Below, one piece after another: positions 1-7,636 of a DNA stretch of 64,000 nt. The stretch covers positions 62,001-126,000 of the forward strand of contig JAKFWF010000067.1 of NCBI GenBank assembly GCA_021730785.1. The letters run 5' to 3'. The number at the start of each line of letters is the position of its first letter. Position 1 is the first letter of the stretch. The notes beneath the pieces are model-generated. The model did not search any database. It worked only from the letters and a program-made list of their open reading frames with translations, and was not told the DNA's origin. This DNA comes from Hyphomicrobiaceae bacterium (GTDB taxonomy: Bacteria > Pseudomonadota > Alphaproteobacteria > Rhizobiales > Hyphomicrobiaceae). The translations under genes and the position numbers were made by a program.

Positions 1-572
1 AAGTAGGTAAACCCACCCGATACGAGGGCGGTGTGTGCGCCGTGCGCCTTCATGGTGGCGACCAGGGTCGAGCCGCCGGGCATGAAAGTGATGCGCTCGA
101 CGAGGACGCGGCGCATTTCGGCCGTGCCGAGCCCCGCCAGCAGCGCGAGCCGTTCGCGCAAGGCGGCCTCGAATGGCAGTTCGCCACGCATCGCGCGCTC
201 GGTGATCGCGGCAATCTTCGGCTTCAGGCCGAACGCATCGGCCATCTCGTCGATGCACTCCTGGTTGATGATGGTCGAATCCATATCGGCGACCAGCAAC
301 TTCTTGCGGCGGCGGCCGATCTCGTCGGCCACGATGTTGACGTCGAGCGTGACGCCATGCAGCGCGGTGACGACGCGCCCGCGCAACGCGCTGATTTCCT
401 CAGACGATCCGTTCGATAGGAACCGCGCCTGCCAAGCTTCCGTCGGGTGCAGCCACTCGGCTTCGAGCCGCTCACTTTCGGGAATGGCTGCAAGCGCGCG
501 GCCCGTGGCGAAGTCGCTCAGCGAGGGACGTGACGGCGGGCTGGTGAGGACCAGGGCATAACTGCGCTTCAT
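1..572 (-). CDS. serB: Phosphoserine phosphatase SerB (partial, C-terminus beyond the window)
   Basis: Hydrolyses O-phosphoserine in the last step of serine synthesis; a cytosolic HAD-superfamily enzyme. The start is inside the window (ATG at 572-570, preceded by an AAGGA-type ribosome site) and 190 codons are visible. The first 85 residues form the variable N-terminal region seen in rhizobial SerB. HAD motif I, ADMDST, follows, with nucleophile Asp96 and acid/base Asp98, and then NQECIDEMAD, typical of SerB substrate-contacting residues. HAD motif II (the VSGGFTYL serine) lies at the edge. Motif III falls outside. It is divergent from miaA with only 53 bases between starts, so the two promoters must overlap or extend into the coding regions. 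The serB/miaA head-to-head pair is common in Rhizobiales. Confidence 0.95.
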   Translation of the reverse strand, partial: MKRSYALVLTSPPSRPSLSDFATGRALAAIPESERLEAEWLHPTEAWQARFLSNGSSEEISALRGRVVTALHGVTLDVNIVADEIGRRRKKLLVADMDSTIINQECIDEMADAFGLKPKIAAITERAMRGELPFEAALRERLALLAGLGTAEMRRVLVERITFMPGGSTLVATMKAHGAHTALVSGGFTY

Positions 573-625
573 CTGCACGTGGTTTCCTTTTGGCGGACTT
601 GGCTTACTCCGGCTATCACTGCCCG

Positions 626-1555
626 ATGGCCACCCCGCGCACCATCCTTATTGCCGGACCAACCGCCAGCGGCAAGTCGGCGCTTGCGTTGGCGGTGGCC
701 CGGCGCATCAAGAACGGCGTGATCGTCAACGCCGACAGCATGCAGGTCTATCGCGACCTGCGGGTGCTGACGGCGCGTCCATCGATCGAGGACGAAACAG
801 GATTGCCGCACGCACTGTTCGGTTCGGTCGATGGTGCAGACAGCTATTCGGTGGCGCGCTACCTCGACGATGCGCGGGCGGTGGTCGCGAGCGCCCGTGC
901 CCGCGATGCTATTGCGATCTTCGTCGGCGGTACCGGGCTCTACTTCAAAGCGCTGCTGGAGGGTCTGTCGCCTGTGCCGGCGATCGATCCGGCGACCCGC
1001 GAGCGGGTGCGCAAGGAGGCGGCAGCGCTGGGCGCAGCCCACATGCACGCGCTGCTGCAGCAACGTGACCCCGAGATGGCCGACCGGCTGGTGCCGACCG
1101 ACACGCAGCGCATCACGCGGGCGCTGGAGGTGATCGAGGCGACGGGCCGCTCGCTCGCCGTATGGCAGCGCCTGCCCGGTGTTCCCGTGCTCGCCGCAGA
1201 CTCGACCGTGCGCGTTGTGCTCATGCCGGAGCGCGCGGCGCTTGTGGCCCGTTGCGACGCCCGGCTGGACGCGATGATCGCCGGCGGCGCTGTCGATGAA
1301 GTGGCTCGTCTGCGGGCACGGCACTTGGCGTCGGACCTGCCTGTCATGCGCGCGCTGGGCGTCGCGCCACTGATCGCCCATCTGGACGGCACGCTGTCGC
1401 TGCCGGCGGCCACGGAACGGGCCAAGGTGGAGACACGCCAGTTCGTAAAGCGTCAGGTCACTTGGACGAAACGACATATGATTACGTGGAATGCTATTTT
1501 AACGAACGAAATAGAAAGAAACAGCGCGAAAATAATTTCATTTATTGATTGTTAG
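626..1555 (+). CDS. miaA: tRNA dimethylallyltransferase MiaA
   Basis: Transfers a dimethylallyl group from DMAPP to N6 of A37 in tRNAs that read UNN codons. It is 309 residues, near the usual 290-320. The P-loop GPTASGKSAL is at residues 11-20, followed by the substrate motif NADSMQVYRDL and a conserved C-terminal R-Q-x-x-K-R-Q-x-T-W signature. ATG 626 was chosen because the protein then begins directly before the P-loop strand; an upstream in-frame start at 590 would add 12 residues without family support. Oddity: the last 25 codons (from the Met at 1478) are strikingly A+T-rich and use the rare codons ATA, TTA and AGA, unlike the rest of the gene. The tail reaches beyond the usual family end and may double as a regulatory region for ilvB. 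Confidence 0.95.
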   Translation: MATPRTILIAGPTASGKSALALAVARRIKNGVIVNADSMQVYRDLRVLTARPSIEDETGLPHALFGSVDGADSYSVARYLDDARAVVASARARDAIAIFVGGTGLYFKALLEGLSPVPAIDPATRERVRKEAAALGAAHMHALLQQRDPEMADRLVPTDTQRITRALEVIEATGRSLAVWQRLPGVPVLAADSTVRVVLMPERAALVARCDARLDAMIAGGAVDEVARLRARHLASDLPVMRALGVAPLIAHLDGTLSLPAATERAKVETRQFVKRQVTWTKRHMITWNAILTNEIERNSAKIISFIDC

Positions 1556-1687
1556 CTTCGTTTGCGTCATGTGCGCTGGTGCAAACAGGCTGAGCCACGC
1601 ACCTGCTGCCGGGCATTCGTCCCTCGAGCCTACCCGCCTTGCATACTCAAACAGCGGGGAGTTCGAGGAGTGCCCCCTCGAGCGGGT

Positions 1688-1705
1688 CAAGGGCGGCAGC
1701 CCTTG
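1688..1705 (+). promoter_or_regulatory. Hairpin in the ilvB 5' leader
   Basis: Inverted repeat CAAGGG / CCCTTG with a 6-base loop, ending about 30 bases before the ilvB start. On the complementary strand the region reads GGGCTGCCGCCC followed by CCCGCTCG, the same word order as the intergenic element at 42833-42930, so it may be a member of a dispersed repeat rather than a dedicated ilvB regulator. No U-run follows it, so it is not a plain intrinsic terminator. Confidence 0.35.
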
Positions 1706-1735
1706 CTTACAACCGAGCAGACTGGAGACACGACC

Positions 1736-3502
1736 ATGACCCGCATGATGACCGGCGCCGAGATGGTGATCAAGGCACTGCAGGACCAGGGCGTGGAATT
1801 CGTGTTCGGGTATCCCGGTGGCGCGGTCCTGCCGATCTATGACGAGTTGTTCCAGCAGGAAAAGGTCAAGCACATCCTGGTGCGCCAAGAGGGCGGGGCG
1901 GTGCATGCGGCCGAGGGTTACGCGCGTTCCACCGGCAAGGTCGGCGTTGTTCTCGTCACGTCCGGCCCCGGCGCCACCAATGCGGTGACCGGCCTGACCG
2001 ACGCGCTGTGCGACAGCATCCCCATCGTGTGCTTCACGGGCCAGGTGCCGACCCACCTGATCGGCTCGGACGCCTTCCAGGAGTGCGATACGGTCGGCAT
2101 CACGCGGTCGTGCACCAAGCACAACTGGCTCGTCAAGAACGTCAACGACCTTGCCCGCATCATCCATGAAGCGTTCGAAGTGGCACGCAGTGGCCGGCCC
2201 GGCCCGGTCGTCGTCGACATCCCGAAAGACGTGCAATTCGCCAGCGGCAACTACACCGGACCGTCCGGGGTCCAGCACAAGACCTACAAGCCGCGCCTGA
2301 AGCCCGAGATCGCCGGCATCGATCAGGCGATCGAACTGATGGCCACTGCGAAGAAACCGCTGTTCTACACCGGCGGCGGCGTGATCAATTCCGGCCCCAA
2401 GGCTTCGCAGCTGCTGCGCGAGATCGTCCGTCTCACCGGCTTTCCGATCACCTCGACCTTGATGGGGCTCGGCGCCTATCCGGCCGCCGACAAACAGTGG
2501 CTCGGCATGCTCGGCATGCACGGCACGTACGAGGCCAATTGGGCGATGCACGACTGCGACGTGATGATCAACGTCGGCGCCCGCTTCGATGATCGCATCA
2601 CCGGGCGCTTGAACGCCTTCGCGCCGAACTCAAAAAAGATCCACATCGACATCGACCCGTCGTCGATCAACAAGAACGTGCGCGCCGACGTGCCCATCAT
2701 CGGCGATGTGGCCTATGTGCTGGAAGCCATGCTGCAGAGGTGGAAGGCGCGCGCCCCCCAGCTCGACAGAAACGCGCACAAGGGCTGGTGGAAACAGATC
2801 GATATCTGGCGGGCGAAGAAGTCGCTCACCTACAAGGCGCTGCCCGACGTGATCATGCCGCAGTATGCCGTCCAGCGGCTCTACGAGCTGACCAAGGATC
2901 GCGACGCCTACGTGACAACCGACGTCGGCCAGCATCAGATGTGGGCGGCCCAGTTCTACCAGTTCGAGGAGCCGAACCGGTGGATGACCTCGGGCGGGCT
3001 CGGCACCATGGGTTACGGGCTGCCGGCTGCCATCGGCGTGCAGATCGCGCATCCCAAGGCCCTCACCTTGTGCATCTCGGGCGACGCCTCGATCCTCATG
3101 AACATTCAGGAGATGTCGACGGCGATCCAATATCGCCTGCCGGTCAAGATCTTCATTCTGAACAACCAGTACATGGGCATGGTGCGCCAGTGGCAGCAGC
3201 TGTTGCATGGCAACCGCTATTCGGAGAGCTATACCGAGGCGCTGCCGGACTTCGTCAAGCTCGCCGAAGCCTATGGCGGCGTCGGCATGCGCTGCGACAA
3301 GCCGGCCGACCTCGATGACGCGATCCTTGACATGATCAAGGTCGATCGGCCCGTGATCTTCGATTGCCGCGTGTCGGCGCTGGCCAACTGCTTCCCGATG
3401 ATCCCGTCGGGCAAGGCGCACAACGAGATGATCCTCGGCGCGGACGCGACCGACGACAGCATCGGCCGCGCGATCAGCAAGGAAGGCAAGGCGCTGGTGT
3501 GA
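1736..3502 (+). CDS. ilvB: Acetolactate synthase, large (catalytic) subunit
   Basis: TPP-dependent condensation of two pyruvates, or pyruvate and 2-oxobutyrate, the first common step of Val/Leu/Ile synthesis. It is 588 residues, the normal size for the catalytic subunit. N-terminal TPP-pyrimidine domain with the catalytic Glu in [15 protein letters not shown]; central FAD/DHAP-like domain; C-terminal TPP-PP domain with the GDASILMN...NNQ metal-binding motif. ATG 1736 was chosen because it is preceded by GGAG and starts the family sequence ([10 protein letters not shown]); earlier in-frame starts add unrelated sequence. Unusually, no ilvN/ilvH regulatory subunit or ilvC follows: a hairpin and then a convergent RTX gene come next. 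The holoenzyme must use a small subunit encoded elsewhere. Confidence 0.95.
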   Translation: MTRMMTGAEMVIKALQDQGVEFVFGYPGGAVLPIYDELFQQEKVKHILVRQEGGAVHAAEGYARSTGKVGVVLVTSGPGATNAVTGLTDALCDSIPIVCFTGQVPTHLIGSDAFQECDTVGITRSCTKHNWLVKNVNDLARIIHEAFEVARSGRPGPVVVDIPKDVQFASGNYTGPSGVQHKTYKPRLKPEIAGIDQAIELMATAKKPLFYTGGGVINSGPKASQLLREIVRLTGFPITSTLMGLGAYPAADKQWLGMLGMHGTYEANWAMHDCDVMINVGARFDDRITGRLNAFAPNSKKIHIDIDPSSINKNVRADVPIIGDVAYVLEAMLQRWKARAPQLDRNAHKGWWKQIDIWRAKKSLTYKALPDVIMPQYAVQRLYELTKDRDAYVTTDVGQHQMWAAQFYQFEEPNRWMTSGGLGTMGYGLPAAIGVQIAHPKALTLCISGDASILMNIQEMSTAIQYRLPVKIFILNNQYMGMVRQWQQLLHGNRYSESYTEALPDFVKLAEAYGGVGMRCDKPADLDDAILDMIKVDRPVIFDCRVSALANCFPMIPSGKAHNEMILGADATDDSIGRAISKEGKALV

Positions 3503-3595
3503 GGTGCAGCGCCGACCTTACGTCTTGCGGCAGACGATTCCAAGCCTTTGAAATTGGAGCGATGGCCCTGCCAACCGAGAACGTGCAAGCAGGCA

Positions 3596-3616
3596 GGGAG
3601 AGCCGCAGGCTCTCCC
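3596..3616. terminator. Hairpin between the convergent ilvB and RTX genes
   Basis: Perfect 9-bp inverted repeat GGGAGAGCC / GGCTCTCCC with a GCA loop, placed 94 bases after the ilvB stop and 12 bases after the end of the RTX gene on the other strand. There is no strong T-run on either side, so it is a plausible bidirectional terminator or 3'-end stabiliser rather than a textbook intrinsic terminator. Confidence 0.55.
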
Positions 3617-3627
3617 CTCGTGTAGCC

Positions 3628-6600
3628 TCAGGCGAACAGGAAGTCTGATGCAGCGACACTGACTTGAGTGACGCCGAGCAATGTAACGCTCGTGCCCGCA
3701 AGACTTCCGGAATTGAACGAGATCAGGGCGTTGGCGCCGCCACTGATCTGAATGGCCCCGCCGATGGAAGCCTGGGTGTAACCCAATCCTGTCAGGTCGA
3801 TCTGGTCAGTCCCCTGGGCGAAATCAAGAATCGTATCCGCGCCCATGTTCCCCGCGGCATATCTGAAGCGATCGGCACCGCCGAGGCCAAACAGAATGTC
3901 GCTACCCAAGCCGCCGACAATGGTATCGGCGAAATTCGAGCCATAAATGACGTCGGTGCCAGCCGCTCCGTCGAGCAGAGTCCCGACCGAGTTGTTGTTG
4001 CCGTACAGCACATTGTTCAGCCCGTTGCCGACACCAGACGTCGCTCCGCCGAAAATCAAGAGCTGATCGACATTGTCAGCAAGTGCGGCAACGTTATAGT
4101 TCACATACAGTGTGTCGAAACCTTCTCCGGCCGTCTCGACGATCGTATCGGTGCTCGATGTGGAGAAATACTGGTCGTCGCCGATGCCACCGACGAGCCG
4201 ATTGGTACCACCCAGTGCCTGGAGAATATCATTACCAGAGCCACCCTGGAGCGTGTCGAACTGATCGGAGCCGATCAGCCAGTCGTTGCCGCTGCCGCCA
4301 TCGAGGGTCAGGCTGTTGGACGAATTGTTGCCGAAGATGTTGTTGTCGCCGCCATTTCCTGTGGCGGAGGTGGCGGCTGCATACACAATAAGCTGTTCGA
4401 TATTGTTTGAAAGAACGGTGTTTTCTTGCGCATAAACCGTATCCAGGCCGCCATTGGCGTTCTCGATGATCACGTCGCCCTGCTCGAACGTGTAATAAAC
4501 ATCATCACCAGCTCCTCCTACCAGGGTATCCACTCCATCGACCGAGTAGAAAGCCACCAGAACATCATTTCCCTCTCCGCCGTCGATGCTGTCGGCGTAA
4601 TTCGAGCCGTAAAAGACGTCGTTGCCACCAAGGCCAAGCAGAGTTACCCCGCCAATGTGGAGGCTGCCGTACAGGGCGTTGGCATCGTTGTTACCGGTCG
4701 CCGTCAGCCCTGCGGCGCTACCGGTCAATAGAAGCTGCTCAATGTTTGTTCCCAGCGTATGGCTGACCGACGAATAAACCGTATCGAAACCGCCGGTTGC
4801 GACCGATGCATTCGTCTCGTTGGTGGTATCGCCAGCGTCGTCGACAAAGTATAAGTCGTTGCCGTCGCCGCCATTCAAAGCGTCAGCGCCGAACCCACCA
4901 TCCAGCTGGTCGTCGCCGGTGCCGCCGGTCAGGGCATCGAGCCCGCCACCACCATACAGGATGTCATTGTCGTTACCGCCATCCAGTTGATCGTTCCCTG
5001 CACCGCCATAGAGCTGGTCATTGCCGATGCCGCCAACGAGTGTGTCGTTGCCGACATCGAACTCGGTGCCGACGCCAAACACGCCGCCATAGAGACCAAG
5101 GTTGGTGTCGTCGCCGACCAGGATGTCGTCGCCGGCACCGCCGACAAGGCTATCATCGCCGCCCTGGCCGAAAAGATAATTGTTGTTTGCGTCGCCGGTG
5201 ATGGAGTCGCCGAATTCCGATCCGGTGACGTCTTCGATGTTGGTGAGGCTATCGGTGCCGAGTACGTTGGCCGCATTGCGCAGACCATCGGACGCGGCCG
5301 AGTTGGTTGCCAAGTTGACGATCACGCCTTCTGTCGAGTTGCGGTAGTCGACAACATCGCGTAAGCCGCCGCCACCATCGATCGTGTCGTTGCCGATTTC
5401 GCCGCGGAACAGTTCCGCTTGCGCGCCGTTGCTGCCGATCAAGACGTCGGCGAACCGCGAGCCTTCGACGCCGTTGACACCGGTGAACGTGTCAATACCG
5501 ATCGCCGCGAGATCACTCGCCGCATTAGAAGAAGCTTGTCCAGTGCCAAGGTTCACGGTCACGCCAGCCAGAGCGCTGTTGTAGTCGACACGGGTCGAGC
5601 CGTTACCGGTGATCAAGTCGTCGCCGCCGCCGCCGTCGAATACGTTCAACGCGCCATAGGAGGCGGCGAAGCCGGCGGTCACCGTATATATATCGTTGAA
5701 GTGCGAACCCCTGATGCGCTCGACCTGAAACAGCGTGTCGGTGCCAACTGACGCATCACCTGTCACGGTGTTCGTCGCACCTAATGATACCGTGATGCCG
5801 GCTGTCGAACCGGTATAGGTTGCCGTGTCGAAGTCGAGGTTGTTGATGTTGAAAGTGCCGCCATTGATCGTATCGTTCCCGCCGCGACCACCAAAGCTGA
5901 AAGTGCCGTGTGCGCCGGTGGCCGTGAACGTGTCGGCGAAACTCGAGCCGCGCACGCTATTTACGCCACTAACGAAGGTGTCCGTGCCGACGCTGGCGTT
6001 GCCGGTCGCGGTGCCAGCACCGGTGAAGGCATTGGTCGCAGTTGCCGCCCACGTGACGGTCACGCCGGCAGTGGCTTGGGTGTAGCCGACGCGCGTCTCA
6101 CTGTTGCCGGTGATGGTGTCGTTGCCGGCGGCGCCTTCGAACTCGTTGAAGGCGCCGAAAAGGCCGCGGAAATTGGCGAAGGCCGTGAACGTGTCGGCCG
6201 AGTTGGTGCCGCGGATCTGCTCGACGAAGTTCAGCGTGTCGTTGCCGGCCGATCCGCCGACACCCGCCACCACCGTGCCACCGCTGGTCGTCGCGGCGCC
6301 CACGGTATTGCTAGTCCCTAGCGTCGCGGTGATGCTGCCGCTGTCGTTGTCGTAGCGTGCGCGGTTGGCGTCGTAGCGCAGGCTGGCATTGCCGGCCGGG
6401 CCGTCCGCCACACCGCCGCCGTTGAAGGTGTCATTGCCGCCGCGACCATCAAAGACGAAGGAATTTGCGTCATTGCCGAATGCGGCCTGTGAGGCCCCCG
6501 TGGCCGTAAAGGTGTCGTTATATTGTGAGCCTCGGAGCTGGTACACGCCGCTGAACGTGTCCGTCCCGAGGCCGCTGCCGGTCGAAGTGCCAGAGCCGTT

Positions 6601-7404
6601 GGCGTTCGCTACGCTGTTGGTGAAGGTTACTGTGGCGCCGGTCGTGCCATTGGGAAGCCCGGTTGCGAAACTGTTCGCAAAGCTCAGGCGGGAATTGCCA
6701 TTGCCGTTGATGACATCGTCGCCGCCACGGCCCTCGAAGTCATTGAAATTGCTGCCGTCGCTGCCGAGAAAGTTGGCGTTGGCGGTGAAGGTATCGGCAG
6801 CGCTGGTGCCGATGATGGACTCTACACTGCTCAAGGTGTCAGTCCCGATGCCAGTGCTGCCGACACCAGCTGTAACTAGCCCACCGGAGTTGCTTGGCAC
6901 CCCGGCGCCAGTGCCAAGCGTCACGGTGATCGGTCCGATCATGGTCGGCGCCTGGTAGCTTACGGTATCGTTCCCGCCACCGCCGTTGATGGTATCGTTG
7001 CCGCCGAAGGCACGGAAAAAGTCGCTGAATGCGCTGCCGTTGAAGGTATCGGCGCCAGCAAAAATATCGCTGGCAATGCCTTGCAGATCGGTCTCGGCCA
7101 AGTGGCTCTGGAACGTGGTTGCCGCATACGACACGGCGGTCACGGTTTCGTAGATCGTGGCGCCGCTAGCATCCGTCCGCGTCAGGCCAGTGATGGTGCC
7201 GCCGGTCAGCACAACACCTGTGGTGCCGTTGGTGCCGGTGAACGTGAAGCCACTGCCCTGCAACCGCATGAAGCTGCCGTCAGTGAGGGTGTAGACGATC
7301 TCGGTGGTGCCGTTGACCGTTACGATTGCCGCGCTGTTCACGTCGCGGTTGAACCAGTAGCCCGTGGGCGCGCCGACAATTCCGTTGACGGTTTGTTGTG
7401 GCAT
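3628..7404 (-). CDS. RTX-type calcium-binding repeat protein, probably secreted by type I secretion
   Basis: A 1258-residue, Asp/Gly/Asn/Thr-rich and nearly Cys-free protein. There is no Sec signal peptide. Roughly the first 700 residues hold diverged modules of about 100-120 residues, each with the pattern 'GTDTF/TL...IRGS...ADTFTA...F.G..GNDTI.G'. Classical Ca2+-binding nonapeptides (GGxGxDxL: GGDDSLVGGAGDDILVG, GGAGNDQLDGG) fill about residues 725-850, and more degenerate copies follow. The C-terminus (about 1160-1258) has GADRFRY and a GADTILDFAQGTDQIDLTGLGY-like segment, as in serralysin-type C-terminal domains, which carry the T1SS signal. No catalytic domain is recognisable. A strong ribosome site (GGGGAGAAG) precedes the ATG. 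No ABC/HlyD/TolC exporter genes are adjacent. It could be an adhesin, S-layer or matrix protein; function unknown. Confidence 0.8.
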   Translation of the reverse strand: MPQQTVNGIVGAPTGYWFNRDVNSAAIVTVNGTTEIVYTLTDGSFMRLQGSGFTFTGTNGTTGVVLTGGTITGLTRTDASGATIYETVTAVSYAATTFQSHLAETDLQGIASDIFAGADTFNGSAFSDFFRAFGGNDTINGGGGNDTVSYQAPTMIGPITVTLGTGAGVPSNSGGLVTAGVGSTGIGTDTLSSVESIIGTSAADTFTANANFLGSDGSNFNDFEGRGGDDVINGNGNSRLSFANSFATGLPNGTTGATVTFTNSVANANGSGTSTGSGLGTDTFSGVYQLRGSQYNDTFTATGASQAAFGNDANSFVFDGRGGNDTFNGGGVADGPAGNASLRYDANRARYDNDSGSITATLGTSNTVGAATTSGGTVVAGVGGSAGNDTLNFVEQIRGTNSADTFTAFANFRGLFGAFNEFEGAAGNDTITGNSETRVGYTQATAGVTVTWAATATNAFTGAGTATGNASVGTDTFVSGVNSVRGSSFADTFTATGAHGTFSFGGRGGNDTINGGTFNINNLDFDTATYTGSTAGITVSLGATNTVTGDASVGTDTLFQVERIRGSHFNDIYTVTAGFAASYGALNVFDGGGGDDLITGNGSTRVDYNSALAGVTVNLGTGQASSNAASDLAAIGIDTFTGVNGVEGSRFADVLIGSNGAQAELFRGEIGNDTIDGGGGLRDVVDYRNSTEGVIVNLATNSAASDGLRNAANVLGTDSLTNIEDVTGSEFGDSITGDANNNYLFGQGGDDSLVGGAGDDILVGDDTNLGLYGGVFGVGTEFDVGNDTLVGGIGNDQLYGGAGNDQLDGGNDNDILYGGGGLDALTGGTGDDQLDGGFGADALNGGDGNDLYFVDDAGDTTNETNASVATGGFDTVYSSVSHTLGTNIEQLLLTGSAAGLTATGNNDANALYGSLHIGGVTLLGLGGNDVFYGSNYADSIDGGEGNDVLVAFYSVDGVDTLVGGAGDDVYYTFEQGDVIIENANGGLDTVYAQENTVLSNNIEQLIVYAAATSATGNGGDNNIFGNNSSNSLTLDGGSGNDWLIGSDQFDTLQGGSGNDILQALGGTNRLVGGIGDDQYFSTSSTDTIVETAGEGFDTLYVNYNVAALADNVDQLLIFGGATSGVGNGLNNVLYGNNNSVGTLLDGAAGTDVIYGSNFADTIVGGLGSDILFGLGGADRFRYAAGNMGADTILDFAQGTDQIDLTGLGYTQASIGGAIQISGGANALISFNSGSLAGTSVTLLGVTQVSVAASDFLFA

Positions 7405-7636
7405 AGAACTTCTCCCCGCTGAAAAAACGTTAATATGGACCCAGTTCTAAAATGGCCCGCGTGCCGTGGCAAGTCGAAATCCGCGCATGGCCGCCGAGAC
7501 GCGGACGGTGAGATCCTCTCCACGGCGCGGTGATGCTTCGTGGCCGGCGCAAACGATCAGCCAGCGGCACGCTTTCGTGCCACCGATCCACCGGCCCATG
7601 GTCGAGGAAGTTGCAGTTCTGTCCGTTGGCTGGCCG
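7405..7636. other. Intergenic region upstream of the RTX gene and after gyrA
   Basis: 232 bases carrying the RTX promoter and the gyrA 3' end. The first 45 bases next to the RTX start are A+T-rich for this genome and end in a strong ribosome site. A small perfect hairpin (GGCACG / CGTGCC, 7566-7581) could mark the end of the gyrA transcript but lacks a T-run. I see no gene here. Confidence 0.4.

Noticed and set aside
3628-7404. Possible CRISPR-like repeats in the RTX region
   Set aside because: The DNA repeats follow the protein's Asp/Gly nonapeptides and vary in spacing and sequence; no constant repeat/unique spacer structure.
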